NCBI GenBank assembly: GCA_000349905.1
Contig: KB722763.1
Coordinates: forward strand, 159,770-223,769
Reading direction: 5' to 3'
Source: Volvariella volvacea V23
Lineage: Eukaryota > Basidiomycota > Agaricomycetes > Agaricales > Pluteaceae
DNA length: 64,000 nt
Position 1 is the stretch's first letter. Each line of letters starts with the position of its first letter. The notes below the pieces were generated by a model. It made no database searches. It was not told where the DNA came from and worked only from the letters and a program-made list of their open reading frames with translations. The translations under genes were made by a program, and so were the position numbers. This document shows, one piece after another, positions 48,183-59,181 of this stretch.

Positions 48183-48640
48183 CCCAGCGTGAGCATGTTC
48201 CTACCAAAAGTGCGGGTCATTTTGGCAGGAAATTGGTTTAAGTGATAATGAATTAGGCGTGTTAATTTGAGCTGAGTGGGAGAAGGTGTCTATGTAAGTT
48301 CACAATTTCCGAAGATTAGGGAGAGGGTAACGGTATATCGTAATACATAGAGTGTATATCCGCTGTTGAAAGAGTGTGAGGACGCAACCACTCGACTGTA
48401 AGTTGAATTCGAATATAGCACCTCTTCTCCGGCTTCACCCTAGCCGTGGCTGCTGCCAGTCCATCGCTCCAGGTTGCGGTACGTGGCATTTCCATCACCA
48501 ATGCAGTAGTTCAAGATTGGATACACTGTCCTTGATCGTCTCTGTTGTATGTGAATGGCACCATATACCGCGATGCATGGAATAGTACGGTGAGCGAAGC
48601 CAATTGCAAGCTTCATGGTCTCCTATTTAAGCACGTGACA
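48183..48640 (+). pseudogene. Decayed RBR copy (array copy E), 3' part only
   Basis: The stretch aligns by eye with copy C from the middle of the IBR to near the end. GTTCCTACCAAAAGTGCGGG matches GTTCCTACCAATGGTGCAAA, GGGAGAAGGTGTCTATGTAA matches the IBR-RING2 intron junction, TGTTGAAAGAGTGTGAGGAC matches the start of RING2 (VERVSG), and GCGATGCATGGAATAGTACG matches the YRGTWNNA tail. Here the RING2 segment reads VERV-stop, and the catalytic Cys codon is lost (GGACGCAACC where copy C has GGATGCAACC). No RING1, linker exon or promoter module remains. It derives from a B/C-type gene although it lies between D and F. Confidence 0.72.
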
Positions 48641-49142
48641 TGCATCGTGGCAACTCCGATTCGACTCCGACTTCACGGCGATTTCAAGGCACGAGTGCCC
48701 AATTTCATGCGAGCCCATTAGCATGTGCTGTACTCTTGTTAACAGCCACGGTGTCAGTGGGAATTCGAAGTGAGAGGCTATGAAGGCCCCCATGTTAGAC
48801 CAAGGCTAGTGCGATCACCAACAACCGCATCACTGGCGGCGACGGCGAGGTCTGGCACTGCAACACCCATCTTGTTTGCTACGCTCATCCAATGTTAACA
48901 GATTGGCCCCGAAACGAAGAGCATACCTCTACTTGGAGAGTATAGCTTCTACTCAACTGCTGGTTTTTTGAGCATCCGCAGCTTAAGCAACGCGAGCATG
49001 TGAAATCGGGCTGTGCGTGTTTTGACCAAAGTGGTTTGCCTCACTGTAGTTGGCTCAAATAATTCAAGCCACTACGCACAAGAGTGTGCCGTTTCGCGTA
49101 GCACATCATGCGCCGTTCGATTGCAATACAGTGCTATGAAGA

Positions 49143-49227
49143 TGTCTGTGCGATTCAGGGTCGCGTATACTGATCTTCAGTCTTCAAGAAAAGGGAGGTT
49201 GTGTGGAAGCCTCGAGGCACCTATAAA
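49143..49227 (+). promoter_or_regulatory. Array promoter module before copy F
   Basis: TGTCTGTGCGATTCAGGGTC at 49143-49162, CCTCGAGGC at 49210-49218 and TATAAA at 49222-49227. The shared GATCTTCAGTCTTCAAGAA lies between them. The ATG is at 49313. This is the clearest version of the module. Confidence 0.68.
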
Positions 49228-49312
49228 GCCTCATAATGCTGTATCCACTGATACAGGCCGCTGGCCCCTGATAACGTCTATCCCCAGGGTTTCAGTGGTT
49301 CGACCTCGAGAT

Positions 49313-50640
49313 ATGTCCCATCTGAGCTCCTTCCTTGATATCGCAAGTGCTGAGGATCCTTGGTTGCATCGCGCAGCACCAGCGCCAAAACCAGCACCAA
49401 AAGCGGTACCAAAATCGGCACCAGCACCAGGTGCAGCCAAAGGAAAGCATGTTGCTCACCGGCTGCCACAGCCACCAAGACGTCCACCATCACCCCCTCC
49501 CCTTCCACCCCATGAACTCAAGCTCCTCATTGAGGAGATACTATATGCTCAACAACTCGAAGAAGACTTCGCGTTCCAAGAAGCGCTCGCTCTGCAACAG
49601 CAATACCAACAAGAGGACGAGGAGTTTTTGAAGTTGCAAAGTGAATTGCTCGTTAAAGACCTTGAGTGGGAGGAAGAGCTTGCGTCGTTGGGAACGAAGC
49701 AACGAACAGGGTTACCTCGAAATCGGACATTCGATTGTGGGATATGTTTAGAGGCGATGCCTATTGGTGTTTCTGTTGGTGTAGAGGGGTGTGATCATGA
49801 ATTGTGCGAAGAGTGTATGAAGGAATATGTGACGACGAAGATTCAGGAGAGAAAATATCCCATCACATGCCCTTTGTGTCAAGTGGCTGAAGGGGAGGAG
49901 GTTAGAGAAGAGGGCGGTAAGTGGACCAACAAAGCCGTTGAAACATACTTCTGACTGCCGTTTAGTGATCGTGGAGGAGCTCATTCAGAGCCTTGGATTA
50001 TCAGACGAGACGATTCTCATATACGACGAGTTACAGTTGCTGCCGTTTGCTGTTCAAGTGGATTGTCGAAGGTCCAGTCGCCGATTCATACTTCGCTGTA
50101 CTAAGGAATACTAACCTCCGTCAATTTCCGCCCATCGCTTTCTAGGTGTAAGCAGAAGGCGTACCTTGATCGGGAAGGACATGACGCAGCCAAGGTGCTT
50201 ACATGCCCATTACCAGGGTGCTGCTTCGCATGGTGTAAAGCATGTCAACAAGAGATTGTTCCCAATTCCCCAGTTGTACATTCTTGTGATGGTGCTAACG
50301 AGCTAGAAGCCTTGATTACGAATCAGCGTTGGAAGAGGTGCCCACGTAAGTGCAATGCCTATGTGGAAATAATAAAGTGATGTGAGGTTCCTTTGTTAAT
50401 TGTTTGTAGGATGTCGAATTCCGGCGGAAAAAATATCTGGATGCAATTCGGTATATGTGAGCTTCAACTACCCTTATGTTGCTAGTGCATTACTCTAACT
50501 ATAGTCGCATCATATGCAGTGTGCGGCTCCAGGTTGTGGCACGTAAGTAATCCACCATTCTGCCCAATGACGACTGATAGCCCTCAAACCTAAGTCAATT
50601 TTGTTATGGATGTGGCGGAGCCGGCCATGTGTGTGCCTAA
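49313..50640 (+). CDS. RBR-type E3 ubiquitin ligase (array copy F)
   Basis: Start MSHLSSFLDIASAEDPWLHR at 49313; the frame is open upstream through the promoter, which should not be translated. The N-terminus carries an Ala/Pro/Lys repeat (PAPKPAPKAVPKSAPAPG) not found in the other copies, then a proline-rich part and a coiled coil (QQYQQEDEEFLKLQSELL). RING1: CGICLEAM, EGCDHELCEEC, CPLCQ. Linker: VIVEELIQSLGLSDETIL. IBR: CRR/CKQ, CPLPGCCFAWCKAC, VHSCDG. RING2: CPRCRIPAEKISGCNSVY, CAAPGCGT (microexon), QFCYGCGGAGHVCA, ending at 50640. It is very close to copy D in RING1 and RING2, so the D/F split is recent. The compact GHVC end serves as the last His/Cys pair. Confidence 0.86.
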
Positions 50641-51653
50641 AGGCCTCATTGAATTTCAAATTGCGTTATAATGACACGCCCTGCCTTGTATTGCAGTTCG
50701 GAAAGCCGGACAACGCACTTAATCGTGTTTAACAAGTATTGAGAACTAAAGCAGTTTGCTGCCTGTTGTCCCGCAGTCGTATGTCTAGTTTCCCCGATGG
50801 CCCGCCGGTCACATTTGTAGCATATATGCAATGATGAGCGGACTGGCCTTGCGCGCAAGAATGTTCCATCATCAGTTCTTGAAATTAACGAGCCCTTGTG
50901 CTGATAGGCGCGGTAGGTTTCGACCCAAATTGTGTAAGATTAATATTACATGGGCAGGCGATTCAACTGGGACGATAGCCGGAATGCACAAAGAACTTGG
51001 AAATGCAATGAGCTTCATCAAATCAGAACAACGCTTGATTGATAACCCCACCTTGTCTTTTAATTAACAACGTGGATTCATATTGCGTCAGTGGCGAATG
51101 ATACCCTTTGAACACCAGTTCCGGTCCGTTATATTCAGAAGTGATGGTGCGTGTTACCGCTCTAGATCTCCAGGACACGCGCCGTGGCCTGTACTTTTAT
51201 CAATCAATCCTAAGGGCCTAAGCATGGCGTTAGGCCAGTGGGGAGTTGAGTTAGTTGACGTAAAAGCCTAGGCCATTGTATTAGATCCAGAGGTTATTGG
51301 GACCGCTCGCAGCATTTCAGGCCTCTGGCATTATCCATCGTTTGTGGAGTGCTTACCAGTGTTAACAGACGGTCCTTGGACGGTGAATACCAATGGGGAG
51401 CGACTCTCTGAGTCTCCTCTACTTCTGATCTAACCATGTGGTGTACATTCTCTTCTCCTGGGACAGGCTGGTCATTTCGAGTATGTCCGCAGCTCCAATA
51501 ATGCGTGCATGTAGGATCGGAGCTGCTCGCACATTCGGTGAAAGGTATTGTAATTGGTCTAAAATGTGCAGATCAACGATCAGAAGCCACCACACACAGG
51601 AGTATGCTGTTGTACACCTGCACCGGCGTTCGATCGCAGTCAATTGTAGCGAA

Positions 51654-51747
51654 TGTATGGGATTCAGGGTCGTTCATCCTGATCTTCAGTCTTCAAGAAT
51701 AGCAGATCACATCGAGGCCTCATGGCATCTCTGAAACCTCATATAAC
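51654..51747 (+). promoter_or_regulatory. Array promoter module before copy G
   Basis: A weakened box TGTATGGGATTCAGGGTC (51654-51671), then GATCTTCAGTCTTCAAGAA, ATCGAGGC (51711-51718) and a TATA-like ATATAAC near 51741-51747. Order and spacing match copies D and F. The ATG is at 51814. Confidence 0.55.
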
Positions 51748-51813
51748 GTTGCGTCCACCTGTATGTCTAGCAATACATCTTCCCCGGGGCCGTTAGTGGC
51801 TCGATCCCGCGAC

Positions 51814-53111
51814 ATGTCCCGTCTGAACGCCTTCCTTGACGCTGCAAGTGTAGATGACCCTCGATTACGGCGCGCAAAACCCGCGCCAGCGCCCAGGCAA
51901 GCCAATGCGAGGCAAGTCCCCCATCGCCGTCCTCCTGCCCCGCCACCGCCACCACCACCGAAACGACCACCGACACCACCCATTCTCCCTGCCCACGAGC
52001 TTAAACTGCTCATTGAAGAAATATTGAGTGCTCAACAAACCGAAGAGGAATGTCCATGCGAGGAAAATCCTGTCCGACAGCAACAACCCCAACAACCCCC
52101 AAACCAAAAAGATGAATTGTTGGATCTGCAAAACGAACTGGTTGCCAAAGACTTTGAGTGGGAGGAGGAATTTGCGTCGTTGGGGGCAAAGCAACGGACG
52201 GCTCGGCCTCAAAATCGGATGTTTGAGTGTAGAATATGCCTGGAGATGGTGCCGGTTAGTAGTGCTGTTGGGATGGAGGGGTGCGATCACGAGCTTTGTG
52301 AAGAATGCATGAACAAATATGTGACGTCGAGGATTCTGGAGGAGAGATATCCAATTACATGCCCCGTGTGTCAGGTGGAAGGCAGAGTAGGGGGAGGTAA
52401 GTGGGTCGAGAAAGGGACTTGGTCGTATTTTTGATTACGATTATTCAGTGATTGGGGAGGAGATTGTTCAAAGCCTTGGATTAGAGGAGGAATTACTTCG
52501 GGCCTATGCTGAATTGCAAGTGCTGCAATTTTCTGTTCGAGTGGAATGCCGAAGGTCCAGTTGTTATTCATCCTGAGTCTAATGATGAGTACTAACCTCA
52601 ATGGATTTCTAAATGCCGTTCTTCAGGTGCAACCGGAAGTCGTATCTCGATCGGGGAGAGCATGATGCAGCGGCAACCATCACTTGCCCGCTACCAGGGT
52701 GCTGCTTCGAATGGTGTAAAACCTGCCAACAAGAGGTTGATCCCAACTTACCAGTTGCACATTCCTGCGATGGTACCAATGAGTTGGAAGCCCTGATCGT
52801 GGCTCAAGGTTGGAAGAGATGCCCAAGTAAGTGCAACACCTACATAGGAGGAATTAAGACGTGTAATGAATTGGTTGCAGAGTGTCAGATCCCAGTGGAG
52901 AGGATAGCAGGATGTAATAGAATATATGTGAGTTCAGATATATTCGCGTATTGCCTGCGCAATGCCCTAACTATGCTCACATCGTTACGCAGTGCGAAAT
53001 GCCGGGCTGTGGCACGTAGGTGGCCAATCATTCCTTCCAATACCAGCTAATGACCCAACACATCGAAGTCGCTTCTGCTATGCATGTGGCGGGATGGGCC
53101 ACACTTGCTGA
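51814..53111 (+). CDS. RBR-type E3 ubiquitin ligase (array copy G)
   Basis: Start MSRLNAFLDAASVDDPRLRR. A long proline run (PAPPPPPPPKRPPTPP) and a Gln/Pro segment (QQQPQQPPNQKDELLDL) precede RING1: CRICLEMV, EGCDHELCEEC, CPVCQ. Linker: VIGEEIVQSLGLEEELLR. IBR: CRR/CNR, CPLPGCCFEWCKTC, AHSCDG. RING2: CPECQIPVERIAGCNRIY, CEMPGCGT on a microexon, RFCYACGGMGHTC, ending at 53111. The compact GHTC tail groups it with D and F, while VERI in RING2 resembles A-C. The promoter module is weaker than in C, D and F. It carries a complete ligand set and catalytic Cys. Confidence 0.85.
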
Positions 53112-53697
53112 GCCACTACTCCAACTAAAATCTCATTCAGCTTCGAGCCGTGTGACGCTGATGTACCGCGACCCACCTGTTAGATAGGACATTTGTCCTG
53201 TACTTGTAGTTTGGGGAGCTGGACGACGTATCGAATTGTATTCGATTCCTGTATTATCTTGTAACTTCAGGGGTCGTCAAATAATTTTGAATGTCACATG
53301 CTCCGCATCCAAAAGCTATAAAGGCGTACCTCACTTATCCAGATCCCTCTCATTCCTACGGCACGTCTAAGAGTTGAATCTCATATCGAGGTATGAAGCG
53401 AAGATGCTCACAAGGGGACTGCTCAGGCTCGTATCCGCCGAAGAGATTAAGAACGTCGACATCCAACCATCGTTCGGTCGCATTACGCAGAACTGTGTCG
53501 CTTGGGTGGCGCGCTAGATCTTTGGCGGTTTGTAGTGCACATATCCTACGCATATATGCGTCTTAAATGCTTGACGACAGTTCACTCTTAGGAGCAACAG
53601 TCTGTCGTCTGCCATTGGAGCGGGAGGCGATGCCAAGGAGCGGTCAGCAGTATCCATCAAAGTACTGGTGACGGCATGGACTCGCACGCATCGATTG
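53112..53697. other. Intergenic, end of the RBR array
   Basis: Short ORFs only. The RBR promoter boxes do not recur here, so the array ends with copy G. It presumably contains the promoter of the cyclin-like gene. Confidence 0.45.
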
Positions 53698-54803
53698 ATG
53701 GAACGTGAAAGAGTGATGAAGGAGTACGACGACATCCAACCTTCTGGCGACGCAGGTGGAAGTCCATTTGGTATTCCAAAATGTTTACGCAGGAAGATAG
53801 TGTACTGGATACTGCACGCGAGTCCAAGGAGCGTTACTCAAGATGCATTGAACTCATATCTTGAACAGGTTCTCCCAGAATACCCTCATCTTAATCGAGC
53901 TTCTGGAGCCAAGATCCCAGACCTAGTAGATCAATTGAAATCATCACCAGAAACTAGATTTCATGCAGCATATATGTTTCTTCGATACTGCAGCATCATA
54001 CTCGGAGGACAAGAACAGATGCGTAGGGCGCGAAAGGGTCAAGAAACGGTACTGTGGGAGATCGGGGTCGCCTCTCTCGCACTCAGTGTGAAGGTGAGCA
54101 AATCTCGCGATAATCGGCCCGTGCTCACAAGTACCTGACAAAGTTCCATCGCGACACGCTCGGCCCCTTGTCTCCGGTATACGCGTACGAGTTCGCAGCT
54201 ATGTCACCCCATAGGATGACGATCAGGGATCTTGAGGTAGGGGTGTGGATTGCCGCAGCACCAAATGCTAAGGATATAGCAGTTCGCGGAGCGAAATCTA
54301 TTCGCAACGCTAGGGTATACCTTGGGTCCCACTCCACAATCGTATATGAACGAGTTCAAATTGGTGTTTTCGGATTCGGAATCAGAGTTTAAAAGTCGGT
54401 GGGCGGAGGAAACGTGGCGCTTATTGTTCAAAGCAGTAGAAGGTAACCCAAGAGTGCACAGACACAACACGAAGCTTAAGAGACAGCAGACGACTTGATA
54501 TTGAACTGGTCCATTGGAGTAACAGCTGGTGCGGCGGTCATTGAAGGGCTGATCCAAAACTGGATGAGGGCGGACAAGCCGAAAAAGGCGTATGACAATA
54601 CAGAAACCACGGCGACAAGTATAAGACAGCGCGTCATAATGAACAATTCAAGGATTATCCGAAAGATTCAGGGAGAGATCGAAGAGATCCTTCGTGTTTC
54701 AGAGGTGAGTTACTCGCTTCCGGTATAGATGTTCGTTTCTACAGTTCGCGCTGCGTGGATGCAGGAGATGGCGGAGTGCAGGAACTGGATTTCGGGGCTC
54801 TAA
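53698..54803 (+). CDS. Cyclin-fold-like conserved fungal protein
   Basis: Exons: 53698-54093, about 54132-54235, about 54280-54441, about 54530-54704 and a short last exon ending at 54803. The joined product reads IPKCLRRKIVYWILHASPRS, RFHAAYMFLRYCSIILGG, VLWEIGVASLALSVKYLTKF, PLSPVYAYEFAAMSPHRMT, RDLEQFAERNLFATLGYTLG and PTPQSYMNEFKLVF. This run of helices with ALSVK, a PVYAYEF loop, the DLE...ER(N/D) helix and the L(G)xTPQ(S)YM segment is typical of a cyclin-type domain. A basic linker and a Glu-rich end (EEMAECRNWISGL) follow. A CDK partner or other function is not shown. First in-frame ATG 53698; the frame is open a little upstream. Confidence 0.6.
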
Positions 54804-54986
54804 TTGAAACATACACGCTGGAGCCGGAAGAACTGGCAGTCGGATGCAAGTGAGGCGGAAATGACGGAGGGTTTCACCAGAGAGGCTGTTGACAGACAAA
54901 AGCAAACAACGCCGGGCATGCTTTGAATTCCACGATTGCTCCATTTGTCTGTCATTTGAATTTTCGAGTGCTCTCCAAATTCTTGC

Positions 54987-57900
54987 ATGGTTCGCCGTCC
55001 ACCAGACTCTCGTCTACTGACGAACCTGCTCTCCCATGAAAAGGATTACCACAAGCAGCTACTGACCCTCCTCGACATCTCGCACGCTTCATTGTCCTCT
55101 TTCGCTGCTTATGCTGCTGCCTCCTCGTACCAGACGTCTCAGGTCATTTTGGCCGTTACGAACTCTCTAGCAGGTGTAGATGAGGCGTTGTTGCGTTATA
55201 CTTCGTCGGTTGATGATTGGCGTGAGCACCTCAAGAGACTGAAGGACCTTGAGGACGAAGTAGGAAATGTGATGCGTGACCGGGAGATTCTGTAAGTTTC
55301 ATGCATCTGCCGTTCATAAGGGCTTTGTGTATGCCCCTGCCCGTATCATGTCCTCGTAAAGGCGGCTGGACACGTAGAGTGTTGTCCTGGTCACTTCTGC
55401 ACCACGAGTTTTCGTCGTGATTAGGGGCTATGGCCTTCATGTTCATCGCATACTGTTCAATGCTTAAGCGCTAACAATGTGTCTTTCACAGAGTTACTCG
55501 GGTTCTCAAGGCCTCTAAATCTCAAAAACCCAACCGGGATTCACACGCGCTTACGCAACCTTACCCATCCACTTCGTCCGTTTCGTTGAAATCAGAGTAC
55601 TCCGGTGCCTTGACTACCTCCTCTAAGCTTGCGATGGCTCAAACAGAACTACAAGCATGCGAGGCACATCTAGCAGAAAAGGAGCGGGAGCTGGAGACAC
55701 TTCGAATAGCTACGATTCAAGAAGGACTTCGCTTACGATGCAAAGCGCTTGTTGAGTGTGCCTATGTATGGGGTGAGAAAGGAAGGGAGGCCATTGGAGT
55801 CATAGATGGTCTCGGAGCGGGAGGGGAGCCACATGATGGTAATTTCTTTCACCATGTCTAAGTCTTGAGGCTGACGAGTTGGGTCATATCGCATAGCTAT
55901 TCCTCAGGTTGAAGAGGGTACATCACAGAAGCCTTTGCCCGAGATGGCACGTCGTTCTTCAGACATATCTTCTATATCCCCGTCTCAGTCGGCTTCGCAG
56001 GTTCATGCTGCCGCCCCTATTGCTCCTGCTGCTGATTCCACGCATATCTATTCCGATGCGAATTACGTAGATTTTGGGGCATCATCTGTGAACTCTCACT
56101 CACATTCTCATCAACATCTTGATGTCCCTCCTGCACATGCAATATCAGACATCGCAGTTCCAACGTCTCACCCAGTTCCCGAACTTCTTCAGCCACCCGT
56201 GACATCTAACAATACTACCAAGTCGAAGAAATCCACACAGCAGCACCTGGGCAATGGGCATGCCAACCGAAGACACATACTCTCGCATCGCATCACGGAG
56301 GAGGATCTCCATGCTGATGACTCAAGTGATGATGATGACGATGAGCCACGCCAAGTGACCGTAGTAGAGAACCCAAGGTTCGCTGCCTCCGCCCCTCCCC
56401 CTACACCACCTTCTGCAACTGTCAATCGACGTTTTTCGCTGCGACCTCACCTCCACTCCACACCTCCAAGTGCACCGCCCTCTACGAGCTCGAATGAGTT
56501 TGGTTTCAGCAGCAAACGAGACAGAAGGATATCGTCGACTGGGTCAGGATTCTTTGGGAGCTTGAAGGGTCTCTTCAGGAACAGGGACATTCATGCGACT
56601 GATAGTGATACTCCACGCAGCCCACGCAGTCCGAGTCGTGGATTCTTCGGAGTTGGGCGAAAGGGAGGGGAACCGAAGACAAGTGGGTGGACGACTAGAA
56701 CAGATCAAAACCTGAGAAGCATAGGAGATAGGGATAGTGACGAGGAGAAGAGATTTAGTAGGGGTGGAATCAGGGCGACATCCATGGACGGATCACCGAA
56801 TATACGCCCCGTCTCAACTTTGGCCCCGCCTCTATCTTTCAGGAGAGAAAGGACCATAAGCGAAGTGGGTGCTGCTGCTGTTCCGAGTGCTATTGGGCCC
56901 AGCTCTATCACGGGGAGAAGGTTGAAGAAGGCAAAGACTACGTCGGGTAAAGAACGAAGCTCTAGCGTTCCCCCAGCCCACGCAACAGAACTGGATTCCA
57001 GTACCAGGAGGGCAGAGAAGTGGGTTGATGGTCAAGGAGAACACGAAAGAGCCGCACTTGCTGAATCTCAGAGAGACAAGCAGGCTCTAGCGAATCTGCC
57101 GCCCAGGTCTCTTGTGCCAAATGGAGATGCGAGCGCTGGTAGAGCTTGGGAGAGTGACGTTGGTCCTACTATAGCAGCGGCCCCAAGGAGGAAGAAGTCA
57201 AAGGGAAAGGTTAAGGCCTCAGCCACAACTACTCCCGCTGCACAACCCACCGTGATTAGCCCCACCCACCCAGCAACTGTCCCTACTGTTACTGTGTCTC
57301 GAACCTCGTCTTCGCAAAGCACTGGGAGCGCACGTGGGGCTGCGCCCAAACGAAAAAAGACTGTTCGACGAGCTACAGCTGAAACAGGTCAGATACAATC
57401 GCCGCCACCCGCACAGAAAACCAGAGCAAGGCCGGTCTCCCCGGGAACGGCGACAGGTGGTGCCGTAGGACCTCAAACGAGCTTGATGAGCATAGTGCAA
57501 GATGTGGCGCGTGGAAACAGGGAAGGCTGGGCACATGCGGATAGGATCAAGAGCGCTGGTGGCTCGGTTGTGCCAGCGTCCTCTGTCGTGTTGCACATGC
57601 CCAAGGCTCCACTTAGCTTGGGGAGGGATCAATTGGCATTGGCTGTGATGTCGGAATCTTTGGGGGGTGGAGCTGGTGGAGGTGCCGTTGGTGGTTTTAG
57701 GGGTAGTGGAGGTAGTGGAGTTGTTAAGCTTGCCGTGCCGAAGGCTCCTGGGTCGGTTTTTGATGCTATTCATGCTGCGGCGAGTAGCCAGGGGGAGGCT
57801 GGAGTTGGATCGCCAAAGACCAGTGCTGCTGCCGGGGTTGTGAGAGCGACGGCGATTAGTTCACCTCGACCGACTAAGGCGCCGTTGCGTAGTGCGTTGC

Positions 57901-58586
57901 GACAGCCTAGTCGGACGCCATCGCCGGGATCGTCGGCAGCTTTGGGGACGGCTGAACCTACGATGCCGCCAGTCCCTCAAGCACCGCCGCGGATTGTAAT
58001 TGTTGATGGGGATGTGAAGGGAAAAGGGAAGGCTAGGGTGCATCCTTCGGATTCGGAGGAACGGGATGGGAATGTCTCGACTTCCTCGTATGAGACTGGA
58101 CATGAAGTTTTGACGGGAGAAGATACTGATTTTGAAAGAGAAGAGAGGACGGGAGCGGGCCAGTATGCGCCTCCTTTGGCATCTCATCCCACGTCGGCCG
58201 TTGCTCAACCGACGACTACGGCACAACCAGCGCAGGTTCAGGAGGGTGGACAGCAGCCACAGCCTCAGCGAAGAAAGAGCGTCAGGGTTTCGTTGAAGCC
58301 CACGTTCTCGCCCACTCCACCTGCGTTCGACCAGACTGACGAAGAGGATGAGGAACGGGAGGAAGAGTCGTTTTACGCTTCGTACAAGCCTCTTCCGCCT
58401 GCTCCTATCAGTACGGCTGCTGAAGCTGGAGATCCCCCACCCAGGAAACGTGTTGTTCTAGAGGAGGGTAGCGTTCCTGATTTGTGGGAGGACTCGGGTG
58501 ATGAAGAGGAGGAGTACGCGATGGCGAAGAAGTGGTTGAACAAGTCTGCGGCTGCGGCAAAGAAGATTTCGCCCAATGGATGGTGA
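54987..58586 (+). CDS. Large protein with helical (BAR-like) N-terminus and disordered Ser/Pro-rich body
   Basis: Three exons (54987-55291, 55492-55838, 55897-58586) give 1113 aa. Residues about 10-220 are helical and coiled-coil: LLSHEKDYHKQLLTLLD, ASLSSFAAYAAASSYQTSQV, EHLKRLKDLEDEVGNVMRDR, AHLAEKERELETLR. The pattern of long amphipathic helices with a conserved EVGNVMRDREIL stretch suggests a BAR/I-BAR-like membrane-binding module, but this is not proven. The rest is low-complexity: His/Ser repeats (SHSHSHQHLD), acidic patches (DDSSDDDDDEPR), basic Arg/Ser stretches, Ala/Pro-rich segments and an acidic tail (DLWEDSGDEEEEY) ending AKKISPNGW. No enzyme motif seen. A scaffold or cortical protein is the best guess. 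Confidence 0.7.
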
Positions 58587-59181
58587 TTGGAAGGAGAGGA
58601 AAGTGTAAATGCTTGAATTATGGACCTATTGTTTGGGACCACAGGGCTCATCGGGGTATGAAGCATATCTGCCTGCCGATGAGTTCTTGTTTCTTGGTTT
58701 TGATAATCTTTATTTTGGCTTCGCTAACGTTATGCTATTGTGTATGGACGCTAACAGTTATACTTTCTTGCTTGACTTAATATTTCTTCGTTTCCGTTTC
58801 CTTGTTTCAAACTCGAGCTTTCGTCCACATCCCCCTTCGCATCGTCAGTGTATTATCATTCTAAGTCAGCAGTGTAGTATAGCCACAACCACGTCTCTTT
58901 CGCTTATTTTTATTCTCTCGCCATAGATATTCGCACGTAAGTATTCTTAACGCGACGTGCTGTCTCATTTGCTATAGATGTGGGCGTAGTTGGGGCTGTC
59001 GCGGTTGTGGCGTGAACGCTATGCTGACATAAGCGAAAGGGCGTTTCGAGATGAGAATGTGTGACACAAAGCCATTGCGCTCGTTCACAACTTCCACCAC
59101 CATCTTATCAATCTCTTCTAGCCCTCTTCACTCCCGAACATAAAACCCTCGTAAAATCCCCGGGAATCAGTCGAGTATAAG
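58587..59181. other. Intergenic, SUMO promoter side
   Basis: 3' flank of the large disordered protein, then the promoter and leader of SUMO. The leader just before the ATG at 59182 is C/T-rich (CAACTTCCACCACCATCTTA near 59090). No gene or clear TATA box seen. Confidence 0.45.

Noticed and set aside
53514..53735. Minus-strand ORF at the cyclin-like gene start
   Set aside because: Overlaps the better supported plus-strand gene and has no recognisable content.
55935..58586. 883-codon ORF as a separate gene
   Set aside because: It is the third exon of the gene starting at 54987; the frame joins through an intron at 55839-55896.
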